Shown here: positions 1 through 10,362 of the stretch, piece by piece
Numbering within the stretch: position 1 is the stretch's first letter
Layout of the letters: each line of letters starts with the position of its first letter
DNA from: Sphaeroforma sirkka
Lineage: Eukaryota; Opisthokonta; Ichthyosporea; Ichthyophonida
Reading direction: 5' to 3'
DNA length: 22,500 nt
Assembly: GCA_001586965.3 (NCBI GenBank)
Contig: LUCW03000905.1
Coordinates: 1-22,500 of the forward strand
The notes under the pieces: model-generated
The model's database searches: none
Told to the model about the DNA's origin: nothing
What the model saw: the letters and a program-made list of their open reading frames with translations, nothing else
Position numbers and translations under genes: made by a program

Positions 1-1060
1 TCGTATTTGCTCTCCAGGAGGTCAATCTGGAACATGCAAAGGCGTATAAATCAGTCGATTCCTACTGAAGTTCCTATGTACATGATCTATTCTACACCTC
101 AAAGTGCAGGCAAGAACGCCCGTTTGTTGTGCTATACAAGCCGGGAAAAATTTAATTAAACATCCATCAGAGTGGATTTGATGCACTGAGGTACCGACGA
201 AAATACTTAGTGAAACAAGTGAAATCTTATTCAGGCCGGAACTACGGTAGTCGCAGATATCCTGTCAAAACATCTGCACAGGAAAGTATACGCATATGAC
301 GGCATGCGAAAATAAATATGAAGTAAACGCCTGCATTAGTCACTATTCATATTTGCAGGTGTAGACGCACATCCACAAAGACTTGCAAAATCTATTTAGA
401 TATATATATAAAGATGTGTACCGTACATATTTGTGTATGTGTATTTATATATCCTTGATGCCTACTCGTTACCACTGTACATTGAAACCAATTGTGGTTA
501 ATCCAATGCAACATTGATACCACCCACACAAATTTAAGAAACTATGTGAACAGCACGAGTTATCGTGTATGGTCGGAACAGTGTGTTTATATAGCATAAT
601 AGTAGGTTCCGATTGCAATATATATTAGCTACACATGCGCCGCCCAAGATATGAAATATACATACATGTATGGTCAAATCCTACGTGCGTAGGATTTTTT
701 AGTTCACTCCTACATACCATGTACAAACTTGTGCTAAAGGTGTACATACAACACTTTGTTTGTCGGTTCTTGAATAGCAAAAACTGGCATACGATTACAC
801 GCATATGCAAATATACAAAAACGAAGCATATATATATATCGCCAAAAAGAAGCCACGGATACAGAGTCCGTGTACTATAAAGCGTGTCTAAACTTTCATT
901 TGTAGCAAATAGAACGATAGACAAACAAAACATCGCAATAACACACGTTGAGGTATACTAGACACATGTGCAGTCATGAAAACTTGCACATATATATGTG
1001 GATAATAACCAATTGTGCGTGTAATATTGCAAACTTGAATCAAGTATACACGTAAGGAAA
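1..1060. other. No gene seen; AT-rich flank
   Basis: I find no open frame with a recognisable motif on either strand, no tRNA and no clear repeat. The sequence is AT-rich with short TATATA runs near 400 and 830. Two overlapping frames of about 80-100 codons at 625-933 lie on opposite strands and have no family resemblance, so I treat them as chance. Confidence 0.6.
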
Positions 1061-1174
1061 TAAAAATATATATATATATATATGTATGTATGATGTGTGT
1101 GTGTGTGTGTGTGTTTGTTTTTGTTTGTGTGTGTATGTATATGTGTATCAGTATATACATATATATATATATAC

Positions 1175-1287
<113 letters not shown>

Positions 1288-1293
1288 GCATAT

Positions 1294-1338
<45 letters not shown>

Positions 1339-1419
1339 ATAGATATACGTGCATACACAAACATACATCTACGCATACACACATGCACATACACATACAT
1401 ACATAAATACATACATAGG

Positions 1420-1540
<121 letters not shown>

Positions 1541-1595
1541 CATATATTATATATATGTATATGTTTGTATGTTGTGTGTGTACAATGTGTGTGTG

Positions 1596-1628
<33 letters not shown>

Positions 1629-1637
<9 letters not shown>

Positions 1638-1653
1638 GGTGGTGGGTGGGTGG

Positions 1654-1654
<1 letters not shown>
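1629..1654 (+). other. G-quadruplex motif in the GT tract
   Basis: Six GGG triplets lie at 1629, 1633, 1637, 1644, 1648 and 1652. Most are separated by a single T, and one GG lies in the middle. This far exceeds the usual four-G-tract rule with loops of 1-7 bases, and single-T loops favour a very stable parallel quadruplex. It sits inside a (GT)n run and probably arose by GT to GGGT slippage. Confidence 0.85.
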
Positions 1655-1691
<37 letters not shown>

Positions 1692-1750
1692 GTGTGTGTG
1701 TGTGTGTGTGTGTCTGTCTGTCTGTCTGTCCGTTTCTGTGTGTCTGTGTG

Positions 1751-1766
1751 TACACGTGCACGTGTA
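1751..1766. repeat. 16-base perfect palindrome with two CACGTG boxes
   Basis: TACACGTGCACGTGTA is its own reverse complement and holds two CACGTG E-boxes. It ends the GT microsatellite and is itself mostly alternating purine-pyrimidine, so it may be a by-product of the repeat rather than a regulatory site. Confidence 0.6.
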
Positions 1767-1774
1767 TGCATACA

Positions 1775-2400
1775 TACCTTCTTGTTGTTGTAGGAGAGAG
1801 CTTCTTGGAATAGAGCTGATAGGTCTTTAGACGAAGTATCAAAATCCCCCATGATATGATCTTGGCGGCGAGACAACCGAAACTAGCTATGTATGCAAAT
1901 AACTATGGAAATGTAGCTTTGCGAATAACAAGTAGTTCAGGTCTATATTGGGTCGAGATTTCCACGTTGCTCTCAGTATATGTAAATACTGAATTACAAC
2001 ATAAGAGGGTTACATGGACAATTGGACATAGGTGTCGACATAGTGATGAGATAGAAAAGAAAAGATAACCCAACAAAATCGAGAGCAATTGTTCTTGCCC
2101 AAAATCGGTGATAAAATATATGCGCACCAACTACCAACTATTTACCACCAAACCAACTTGAAATTTATTTATTTTTTGTACCAAATGCAAACCCCACACA
2201 TAAATAGCCGAAAAGCGCAAAATAGTTACTGTCTCTCTCGATTTCCTAATCAATCCATCCTCCCTCAGCGCGGGAATTTAAATGGAAACCCCTACAACCT
2301 AAGCTTAGTTCTTTCGCGGTATTTCATTTTATGTACAGTATTCCTACGGACGTGTGTCAGTCAGGCGTCAGCCTTTTTTTTCTCTACGACATAGTAGTAG
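1775..2400. other. No gene seen
   Basis: Short frames occur on both strands but none shows a recognisable domain. The minus-strand frame next to the microsatellite (about 1790-1876) contains IMGDFD, loosely like the GDFN motif of LINE endonucleases, but only about 30 residues are non-repetitive. I do not call it. Confidence 0.5.
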
Positions 2401-2419
2401 AGTAAATACATAGAGGGTC

Positions 2420-2435
2420 ATGAGTCATGAGTCAT
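2420..2435. promoter_or_regulatory. Two overlapping bZIP (AP-1/GCN4-type) sites
   Basis: A seven-base unit TCATGAG is repeated, ending TCATGAC. It gives two perfect copies of ATGAGTCAT, the consensus for AP-1/GCN4-class bZIP proteins, at 2420-2428 and 2427-2435. They overlap by two bases, so both could not be bound at once. No gene that they would serve is visible. A TATA-like TATATAAAA lies at about 2582. Function is an inference from the motif only. Confidence 0.35.
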
Positions 2436-2667
2436 GACAGTCTTTAACTTGAATATGTAAATATTTACATAAATATGTACTTTACCCTTCTTTTTTTAAA
2501 TATATATCAAAGAACGTTTTTGTTTTTGTCTTTTTTTTAAAACCAAACCAATCATAGCCTTCTTCTAAACCAACCTTTTTTTATATAAAATATATGAGGT
2601 CTCTCGAAATTTCCAAAGTTCGGTTATTATTCTCCAAATCCAAAATCGGCCCAAACTGATTGTCACA

Positions 2668-2683
2668 TTTTTGGCGCCAAAAA
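2668..2683. promoter_or_regulatory. Palindromic E2F/DP-like site
   Basis: TTTTTGGCGCCAAAAA is a perfect 16-base palindrome that contains the full symmetrical E2F consensus TTTGGCGCCAAA. E2F proteins occur in animals, plants and algae and control S-phase genes. No S-phase gene is seen nearby, so this may be chance or part of an old promoter or repeat. Confidence 0.35.
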
Positions 2684-2689
2684 AATAAA

Positions 2690-3350
2690 TCCCCAAATTC
2701 GGTATCAGTAGCTTTATTCTAAGGTTTACGATACAAGCAGTCCTCAGTCCTCTTCGTCCTTCTATTCTTTATGTTCTTAGTGAAAGTCTGAACTCTAACG
2801 CTGGACGTGGACTGCTTTTATAGTCCGCCAAGGCCCATCTATCTATTCCCGAACGAACTTGTACTACTAACATCCAAGGCTATAAACTATAACTATAACA
2901 CTCGTAGTGCGAGGGAAAGGCACGGACCTAGAAACCCCTCTGCTACGATGTTCTAGAACTTCTCATGGCGTCATCGTCTACGTATTTTCGTAGACACTTT
3001 GCTCTGTTCTCGAATATACATAAACACTTCAAGTATGACCCATGCTGAATGACACTCAAAAACTATCAGGGCATGGTTATATACGAAGAACCCTGGCTTG
3101 GGCCCTGAAATAAAACCCCAATATGAATTTCCGGAATAATGACTCGCCATTCGGGACCCGCCAAAATTCAGGGTACCTAAGAGTCTCAAATATTCATTAC
3201 GAGTCCCGAAACTCCTACAAATATAAAAAGGATAAACGTTCACGCTATATTTTGTGGATTTTTACCGAAAATGAGCACATTGAGCAGATAGTTTGTCCTT
3301 TTAACGTTGAAAGGTATTAACCACTAATTTTTGCATTTATTTACGTTCAA
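2690..3350. other. No gene recognised
   Basis: On the minus strand this lies immediately downstream of the Gypsy RNase H fragment. A 90-codon minus-strand frame runs from 3243 to 2971, but I cannot match it to the rest of RNase H or to integrase. It may be decayed element sequence or unrelated DNA. Confidence 0.4.
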
Positions 3351-3353
3351 CGT

Positions 3354-3627
3354 TCACTGCATGGGTCGCTGAGCGAAACCCCCACCCACTCCCACCGAGT
3401 CACACGCGTCGCAGTACATCTCCAACTCATTTTCGAACCCTGGTTCGACCAGAACCCCCATCTTGGCCACCTCAGCGCGGATACGATCGAACGCCATGTT
3501 ATACTGGTCCCCACTTAAAGGGAGCATCCTTCTTGCTGAGAATCGGAATGGGTGCCATGTAAACCGAATTGACGTTAGGCTTAAACCTGTATTTATATGT
3601 ATACATATCGATTATCCCCGCAGGGCA
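3354..3627 (-). pseudogene. Ty3/Gypsy Pol fragment (RT connection to RNase H), frameshifted
   Basis: Two minus-strand frames read in succession like the end of a Ty3/Gypsy reverse transcriptase and the start of its RNase H. The first (3627-3499) holds YRFKPNVNSVYMAP, which matches the family's YYRRFxPNFSxxAxP block. It is followed by LSKKDAPFKWGP, which matches the LLKKDxPFxW block. A stop then ends that frame. The next frame, offset by one base, starts at about 3528 and includes ATG at 3497. It holds AFDRIRAEVAKMGVLVEPGF and then ELEMYCDACDSVGVGGGFAQ, which corresponds to AFxxLKxxLxxxxVLxxPDF and then the RNase H opening TDASDxGxGAVLxQ. The catalytic Asp is kept but Ser after Ala is Cys. The frame ends at a TGA at 3354-3356. 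About 90 residues survive and I see no integrase or protease. This is a relic, not an active gene. Family assignment is firm; the exact lineage is not. Confidence 0.8.
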
Positions 3628-3639
3628 TTAAGATATCAT

Positions 3640-4120
3640 GAATCCGACATATTCAAAGTTATGTGGATCATATATTTATTAAAATAGGAATTCATTATGA
3701 CTGGTAGATAGTTACGATTTTGATGTTCGAATCTGCGTGTGTGAGAATGTATAGCTGACTTGGGAAACTAACAGGTGTACAAAGTGATTGAATTCACTTG
3801 TTTGGATTGTATTCACACATTTTGACATGTCACCACGAGACACCGCACATGTTTTCGTAGGTGTACTGACGTAAATATTTGAAATGTTTATAAAAGATTT
3901 GACATCTGAACTAATATAGGAGCAGATGGTAGCTGTGAGAAAAACGGGACAGAACAGCCCTTGGACAAGGACATGGGACTGTCATCTATTTGTCTCATTA
4001 CAACACATAGCAAGACAGTTCTGTGGGCAAAGCACCTTATGTGGATAGTTAGGACCAACCCAGGGAGAAAAACTCAGGATTTGAATGATTTATCGCCACG
4101 ATGAATGAACAAACATACTA
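3640..4120. other. No gene recognised
   Basis: This lies upstream of the Gypsy fragment on its own (minus) strand, where the reverse transcriptase YxDD motif would be expected about 100 codons away. I looked for it and found no convincing copy, so the rest of that element seems lost or too decayed to read. Confidence 0.45.
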
Positions 4121-4121
4121 G

Positions 4122-4307
4122 ATGGACAAGAAAGCCAACACTAACAGCCCGACTGTATCTGAGACAACTAAAGAATTGATTTCTACATTGGATAAAGCCA
4201 AGCAGTATATTGGAGTAGTTATTGTACGAGCGGAAGGATCACTTTGGGATGCTGACACATGTCTAAAAAGCTACGGACATGTGTTGATATTTCGCTATTT
4301 TATCTAA
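4122..4307 (+). CDS. Small hypothetical open frame
   Basis: A 61-codon frame starts with ATG and has an ordinary, mixed composition (MDKKANTNSPTVSETTKE at the start). I recognise no domain, signal peptide or membrane segment. At this length it could easily be chance. It is the first of several short plus-strand frames between 4.1 and 6.2 kb that may be pieces of one decayed or intron-containing gene. Confidence 0.2.
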   Translation: MDKKANTNSPTVSETTKELISTLDKAKQYIGVVIVRAEGSLWDADTCLKSYGHVLIFRYFI

Positions 4308-4759
4308 CACTCATTTGAAAATTTTGAAAATTTCCAATGAAATGAGATTCGACAAACTGCGATGGCACAGTCTGGGCAAATACAGTATGCAATTGATAGG
4401 GGCACAAGATAGTTTTTCAGGAGTCAACCAAAATCTGCTTTGAACTTAACAATTATACGAACTGTACAACTTGATTCTATTTGACCGTCCGGTGCTGAAC
4501 CACTGATTAAATAGCGCACAGTCTTGCTAGGTATCATTGTAAGAGAACTCATCTACATTATATGCACAGCTCAAACGTATGCGGGTGACGAAATACATTA
4601 CTTTGGCTGATATTATGTAAAACCAACTCACTGTCATTAATCTGAAACTGAAAATTGACTTCTTTTGTTCATATAGAGGGTTCAGATTTAGCAGGACGAA
4701 TTGTAACTTGTCAAAGGTGTTAACGCCAGAACACCGATAGACATGTTCAAGGGGATCAT

Positions 4760-5007
4760 AGCAGACACCAGGGCTGGTGGGTAGCTTTTATCAAAGCAAC
4801 CATAAATTTCACAAGCTACGTTGGTATCCCTTGATTCGCAACTTGGGAATTATCAACACACGCGATTTACAAGACCAGACTGCCACTAGCTTCAATTTGG
4901 GAAACTTCACAAATTTTCAAATTGAAATCGGTGTTCACGAAGGTATCTCTGCTTGCTGCGGTTTACGAGCTAGTGGTGAAATAGGCATGTCGGTTCTGTA
5001 TTACTGA
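4760..5007 (+). pseudogene. Possible decayed galactose-binding (F5/8 type C-like) domain
   Basis: Two overlapping plus-strand frames show pieces that, in order, recall an F5/8 type C or fucolectin fold. In one frame GWWVAFIKATINFTSYVGI (about 4767-4824) resembles the WWxVDLGxxxxIxxVxI strand. In the other frame FNLGNFTNFQIEIG (about 4892-4933) resembles RLxNFxIxIG and is followed by ACC. The spacing of roughly 50 residues fits the family. The two pieces are in different frames and no stop-free version exists, so this would be a relic or an exon pair. The resemblance is from memory and weak, and other explanations including chance are possible. Confidence 0.22.
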
Positions 5008-5633
5008 TGCACTGCTCGAATCTTTGCTGGTTTTAACTAATTTCAATTTGTTCTGGTCAATGGTTTTATAAGTATGGTAGTACACGAAGTGCTGACGGCT
5101 ACAGCATCTGCAACAGAATGTCCGGTGATTGTTACAACAAGCGTAGTGTTGTTATTCTTCTCACTTATGCTGTCTATGATGCAGGCGGACCCGTCACTCA
5201 TCCCTCGTGTGGTTAAACCCATTTTGGAAAATATCATACAGACATATGGCAAGTACCTGTAAGAGGATGTCATTGATTTATGAATTTTCCTGCAAAGATG
5301 CCAAACCATCGCTCTGGAGCAATATATGGTTTTACTGTGCGAGTCTGTGGCAAAAGAATACCGTTCAAATATGGCCCGGGTACAGGCGGGTATAAAGAGA
5401 CGTATACACCAGATCGCTAAATATATTTGCTGAAATATGTGCGGAGATAACATATGAAGGACTTAAGACACAAGTGGAAACTCGTACGTGTCTTGGAATC
5501 TATACTATAAAACAAGTGTTTTTACTATGGAAACAAGTGTTTCAACATTCACCGAGTACTACCCCAGAGATTATATACACACGGAGCTCATTCCTATGGC
5601 GGGTAAATATAAGCACAAATTTATTTTATGTAG

Positions 5634-6180
5634 ATATTCTTTGGGCAAGACCATCGTTTCTATGCTACAGTAGAATGTTTCTCTGCAGACTGCAACAGTT
5701 GTCTTATTGAATTTAAAACCTTAGACGTGATCATGGTTCTGCCACAAAAGGTCAGTTCTAGAACAAGAAACCACTGCTTGGACTGTTATACGCCATTTAC
5801 AGCCGAGCAAGCAGCATGGTAGCAACCCAATGCAACGTAAGTGACTATTAATCCGTGTCTAAACTACACGGTTATTTTACCAGTCTGTGGAGCTGCCGTT
5901 GGACGAATCTCGGTGGCTGGAAGAGAATCATCATTTGGATACATAATCTCGCACCACCGCGAGGGGACCTGGCAACAATCAGAATACGCGGAGCGCTGGG
6001 TAGAAGGATTTCTTACTTGAGGGGTAGCTTCTACATTTAATGATCTAGGCAGTGTATCAGCTTATCGCAAGTCAAGTCATATCCGGGAAGCAGAGTATAC
6101 GATAACACCGTATGAGTCAAGGTTAGAGCGGCCTTGGAGCCGTATAAATGACTCAGGGTGCGAGTTTTATGTATGCGCGT
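5634..6180 (+). other. Candidate degenerate coding stretch, Cys-containing, function unknown
   Basis: One plus-strand frame stays open from 5634 to a TAG at 5820, stops again shortly after, then reads on from about 5883 with a single stop (near 6018) until 6178. Readable pieces include CFSADCNSC, HCLDCYTPF, GRESSFGYIISHH and WQQSEYAERWVEGF. The paired cysteines suggest a secreted or extracellular protein, but I recognise no family. A possible short intron lies between the two halves. It could be a decayed gene or chance openness. Confidence 0.25.
5837..5883 (+). other. Candidate 47-base intron
   Basis: A consensus donor GTAAGT at 5837 is followed 47 bases later by a pyrimidine-rich acceptor TTTTACCAG ending at 5883, with a branch-like TCTAAAC between them. 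The flanks are the two open stretches of the candidate coding region. However, the frame upstream that would join correctly is not the one that looks most coding, and the other has a TAG at 5820. Plausible but unproven. Confidence 0.2.
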
Positions 6181-6435
6181 ACTACAAACACACATGTAGA
6201 TAGGACATATACTATATAGTATAATTATACTCAGACATATTCCATTCAAATTGCCAACAGGAAGGTACATAACACTATTTATCGTAATATATTATTTCAT
6301 AGAATATGGATATCAAGACTAAATTCTATCAGATAGGTACGCAACATACGAATAACATACACACTAACTGACACATCGCTGTTTTATGAGTATACAAAGC
6401 GTCAAACATGGGAAACATCTGGGTCGTGGCGTCAA

Positions 6436-6589
6436 CATTTAATAATACAATAGTGCCGTGCTGTATTGTAAAACAAATCAAAACAGAAAAGCAAATAAAA
6501 CGATACGCATCGCTAAACATAATAGCAAAATGCTGCGCTGCATTGTATAACAAATTAAAATAGAAACGAGAATAGAACGCTACGCATCG
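6436..6589. repeat. 77-base tandem duplication
   Basis: 6436-6512 and 6513-6589 are two diverged copies, both ending TACGCATCG. They share blocks such as TATTGTAAAACAAAT / CATTGTATAACAAAT. By eye about three quarters of the positions match. The period is not a multiple of three, so this is a DNA-level repeat rather than a protein repeat. It lies just upstream of a (TA)n tract. Confidence 0.85.
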
Positions 6590-6616
6590 ATACACACCAG
6601 TGTTGGTCGTTGGTGG

Positions 6617-6741
<125 letters not shown>

Positions 6742-7139
6742 TAAGAGTGCAGACGATCACCCTGTACACTCGAGCGACCATGAGGACGCGACGCATTGAA
6801 CTTTGCATGATCACTTACGAGTCGGCAAGCAGCCGCAGTTCCAAACGTGTTACATATTCGCCCTGAAAGTTCATTAGGTTACTCAGTAACTGTGAGACAC
6901 CATAAGTCTGAGACTCCTGATAACCCTTTTGTATGCCTAACATCTTTTCGTAGACAGGTTCTAGCGAGGCTTAGCCCTTTAGCTTAGTTTCACGATAGAA
7001 AACAACTTGTACCTTGAATTTATTACAACTGATCTCGAATCCTAATATTAACCCTGAAATTCCTTTCTTGTTATCACTTTATTGAACAATTTTTACTTAA
7101 GTGTATATATAACCAGGTTTAGCTTTTTGCAGACTAGTT

Positions 7140-8702
7140 TTGTTTGTGCGGTCCGGTACCTCCCCACCTATTATTGCGAACGTTGGAAAGTCATCGAAAT
7201 CTTCTTCTCAATATGGGAGACGATCAAGTTCTCACTGGAATATACCCCTTAGTTCTGCTTGGGGTGTTGATACCAGAGTCGACTTTCTACTCCGGCACAA
7301 TGATCAGACAAGGCAGATCAAGATGATGGCAGAGCTTGGTTTTAATGGCACGGTAACGATAACTGAACTGCCTCATTGCACAGTATGGTGCATCCGCAGG
7401 TCTGTGCCGCCTTCGATCAGGGAAAATGTCAATATTGATTGTTTTATATGGCATCTGGTGCAGAAGATTAATCCCGTCACTCCGGATGTAATCCCCATCA
7501 GGAATACAACAGGCATCGGTATGTCAAAAAATCCTATGTGACAACCAAAGCGCCACCTATCGTTGACTTTACACTAACCGCCCTTGATGCCGACCTGAAC
7601 CGCTTTTCTGCCCCTTGTGACATCCCACCTGACGACAGAACATGAAACCATGGGGCTCGCCATTGCTCAGTACGACAATATTTGCACACGTATGACAGGA
7701 GATAACGCTCACCACCACGCCATAAAATATACCGTTGTCCTCACTCAGCCCACTCAACGTTTGCACACTTCAGATTTTATCGTTCACGGAGTACACAAGC
7801 TGCTGTGTCAAAGATCACATGGCGTCTACAACATGCAACTGCATCAAAAGCCCGTTCAACAGCAACGCCTACATCAAGTCATCCGGCTCAAGAAACCACT
7901 GATTCGAAAACGGGGACCGCTGCTAGCAGCCCCGCTAAACGCACTACATAGTGAGCACCTATGTCAACGGAAATATAAAACCCAGAACGAATGACAGTAC
8001 AAGACGCCGCAACCGCGATCCGTACGAGTCGACCGACACCAACGTTATGATCGTAGCACACAGACACACTCGACGGGGATGTATGGAATATGCCATGACA
8101 AGCAAATCTTGTATACATCACGAGCGCACTATTGTATGCGTATTCGAAGCAACTGCGATTAAGCCGCTCCACTCGTGCCACGGCGTTGCACGCGTACGTT
8201 TATTCTGGTACAAATACGATATCGAGATACAACAACGAGTAACAGACATGCCCTCCAGGAAAAGCCAACCAATAACAATGCTGCCTACCCCAACCTCTCC
8301 ATGATCGAGACATGGCTATGTGACCTACATACTGCACCAGTTTCAAGCGTCACCCTCTGACGACGGTCCATTCACCTTTGCAGCACAACTGGGTTTGTAA
8401 CTGCGCACGACCAGAGACGTTGTCCAGTTGAACAACTCACTTATCGTTCATGGAAAAAAAATCATCTTCACTGCCCTTGGTCGCTGGCCACCTAATCGTA
8501 GTATCCTCCATAAATGTATCTATCTTTACCAGCGCAACTGCTGGTTTCCACTTTCGAGGATAATGATGGTACAAGGATGCAGCCTCTCTTTGTTTTATGG
8601 CATGTTGATCAGACATGTCTGACCACAACCCCCATACGAATAACTAAGCCCCAACTAGTCGCCCGCCGCTCACCAAGGCTCATCCGACATGGGAGGTCAT
8701 AG
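7140..8702 (+). pseudogene. Stop-poor decayed frame, function unknown
   Basis: One plus-strand frame (the one starting at 7140) is unusually open over about 520 codons: 7140-7541, 7617-7994, 8175-8360 and 8514-8702 are all in the same frame. I count about ten stops by hand where roughly 25 would be expected at this base composition. The start reads MFVRSGTSPP and there is a Ser-rich patch early on. No domain that I know is visible. The other two frames also contain plausible pieces, for example an Ala/Thr/Ser-rich stretch near 7820-7940 and WEVIVRDIQKNENKRAMLHN near 8689. That suggests several frameshifts in an old coding region. A retroelement gag or a host gene relic are both possible. Confidence 0.35.
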
Positions 8703-8955
8703 TACGGGATATCCAGAAGAACGAGAACAAGCGAGCCATGTTACACAACGCGACTTTAATGGTACTAACGTTCACATCCATCGACGCACACGAGGTACTC
8801 CTCTTTGTTTGGCACAGGACCCTGCCGGAAATATGAATGTTCCTACGTGTAGCACTGCGGACGTGCAACACATCAGCCTACATGAGTGAACTCAAGGAAG
8901 GAACCTTCAAGCATTCGATAAGCACAAGCGGCAGCGTAAGCCACCAGAATGATAC

Positions 8956-9538
8956 CGGCACATTGTACACTCGCTAGGCAGAGTCAGCGACTCTGTCCGC
9001 AACGACCGTAGCGATTATGACCGCGACTATTCCTCACATCGTGTCTCTAGTGCCTTCAACGGACGCTCATACGACCGACACCACTCTACGCCCTATACAG
9101 AGATAGCCCATATACTTCAAGTCGCGACTCCAGACAAACACCTTCAGGACGCGACACAATTAGACGCGATAACCGCTGTGCAGCTGTACAACGTCAGTCC
9201 CAAGACTCAACGCGTACATATAGTGTCACGCGGATAAACTCTGCCCGATCTGCCACACGTGTATGTAGTGAACAGAATATTACTCGCGACGCTGTTCTAA
9301 TAAGGTGACCTCTGCTACAGTCATAGTCACATAGAAACCGTAGGACCCTATCTATTTCCCGTGAACATTCACAGCAGGCAGGAACAGCTACCACGCACAC
9401 TGAGCCCAACCATGAACCACCGCTGACCACCAGTACGAAGGTAGACAATGTTCCCCTATATGATAGTGAACACGATGACATGTATATTAACAACACTGGC
9501 ACATATGAATCAATAGGACCAGTATTGTATCCAGTGTA
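8956..9538 (+). pseudogene. Arg/Ser-rich decayed coding segments, gag-like composition
   Basis: Successive plus-strand frames give basic, Ser/Arg/Asp-rich sequence. One holds NDRSDYDRDYSSHR and continues about 90 codons without a stop. The next contains SSRDSRQTPSGRDTIRRDN. A third reads NRRTLSISREHSQQAG and ends with the acidic stretch YDSEHDDMYIN before a stop at about 9538. This basic, low-complexity composition is what retroelement Gag C-termini and other RNA-binding proteins often show. No CCHC zinc knuckle is visible, so I cannot assign it. It may belong with the stop-poor region just upstream. Confidence 0.3.
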
Positions 9539-9589
9539 AACAGAAGGATATTATTGTATACATCGACATTAGTGTAGAACCAGCCACAC

Positions 9590-9990
9590 TCTTAAATTTT
9601 TTTGTCGAGCAACTTAACTTCAATTGGTTTTCTCAATATATTTGCATGGGTTTTTGGGTGATGGGGAAGCGACCCTGAATAAACATATTTTTTTTCCCTC
9701 CCCGGCTCTGTACGAAACAAAATTGGTCGCTTTCTTTTTTTCCAACTAACTACACTGGAACCGTGTAGCTCTATTTGGGGTTGATCCTCTCCAAGAAATT
9801 TCAATTGAATCACTTGGGACCAATAAGCCAACCATCCAAGGTTCAAACTTGAGCTACCGCGAATAGAGTGCTCTGTTGGTTTCTTTGTTCTCCGAGTATT
9901 TAAACCACTGTCCAGGATCGAACCCACTGGCTTACGAATCCCAAAACGGTAAGTTACCCGATAACTAAGATTTTCAGTGGCTGGGCCGTT
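9590..9990 (-). mobile_element. Possible tRNA-derived SINE fragment
   Basis: On the minus strand a perfect polymerase III B-box GGGTTCGATCC (9925-9915) lies 55 bases downstream of an A-box-like GGCCCAG (9987-9981). This is the arrangement of a tRNA-derived SINE head. The T-arm cannot fold properly, so it is not a tRNA gene. Downstream, a body of about 330 bases on the same strand stays open for 111 codons, which may be chance. I see no second copy in the window, and that would be the real test. Confidence 0.3.
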
Positions 9991-10362
9991 AAACTTGAAT
10001 CTTTACCAGGAGCCAACGCATGCTACAGCACTAACAAAGCTGTTTATTAGAGCCCAGTACGGCCCGCGACGCCCACACCTCAACGACGTCCTGGTTCAGT
10101 TACACCTCAGGAAGGAGCCCAGCCGGATCGCCAGATATATCACACGTGGGACCCGGTACTCTAAAGCAGCAAGATAAAATAGAACTAAAAGGACGACAAA
10201 GCTGAGAAACAAGTACAGTCAATGAGATAGCTCTGTATGAGTAATGCAGACGGATTTGAAGGTCATTCCGACATGTGAGGACCACTACATAATGACCAAT
10301 AACTATGTTCCTATTTAAAGACGGCTACACTGCTTTTCATATCAGTGGCCAGCCGAATCTGA

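Noticed and set aside
1790..1876. IMGDFD on the minus strand as a LINE endonuclease remnant
   Set aside because: Only about 30 non-repetitive residues and no other endonuclease block; too weak.
3420..3460. TTCGAACCCTGGTTCGACC as a tRNA T-arm or primer-binding site
   Set aside because: It lies inside the Gypsy RNase H coding frame (GVLVEPGF) and has no tRNA fold around it.
5043..5453. 136-codon minus-strand open frame
   Set aside because: No recognisable motif, it overlaps the plus-strand candidate coding frames, and its length is within what chance gives in 22.5 kb.
8640..8875. AMLHNATLMVLTFTSIDAHE as part of a tyrosine recombinase
   Set aside because: Only a vague helix-like resemblance; no catalytic Arg, His or Tyr could be placed.
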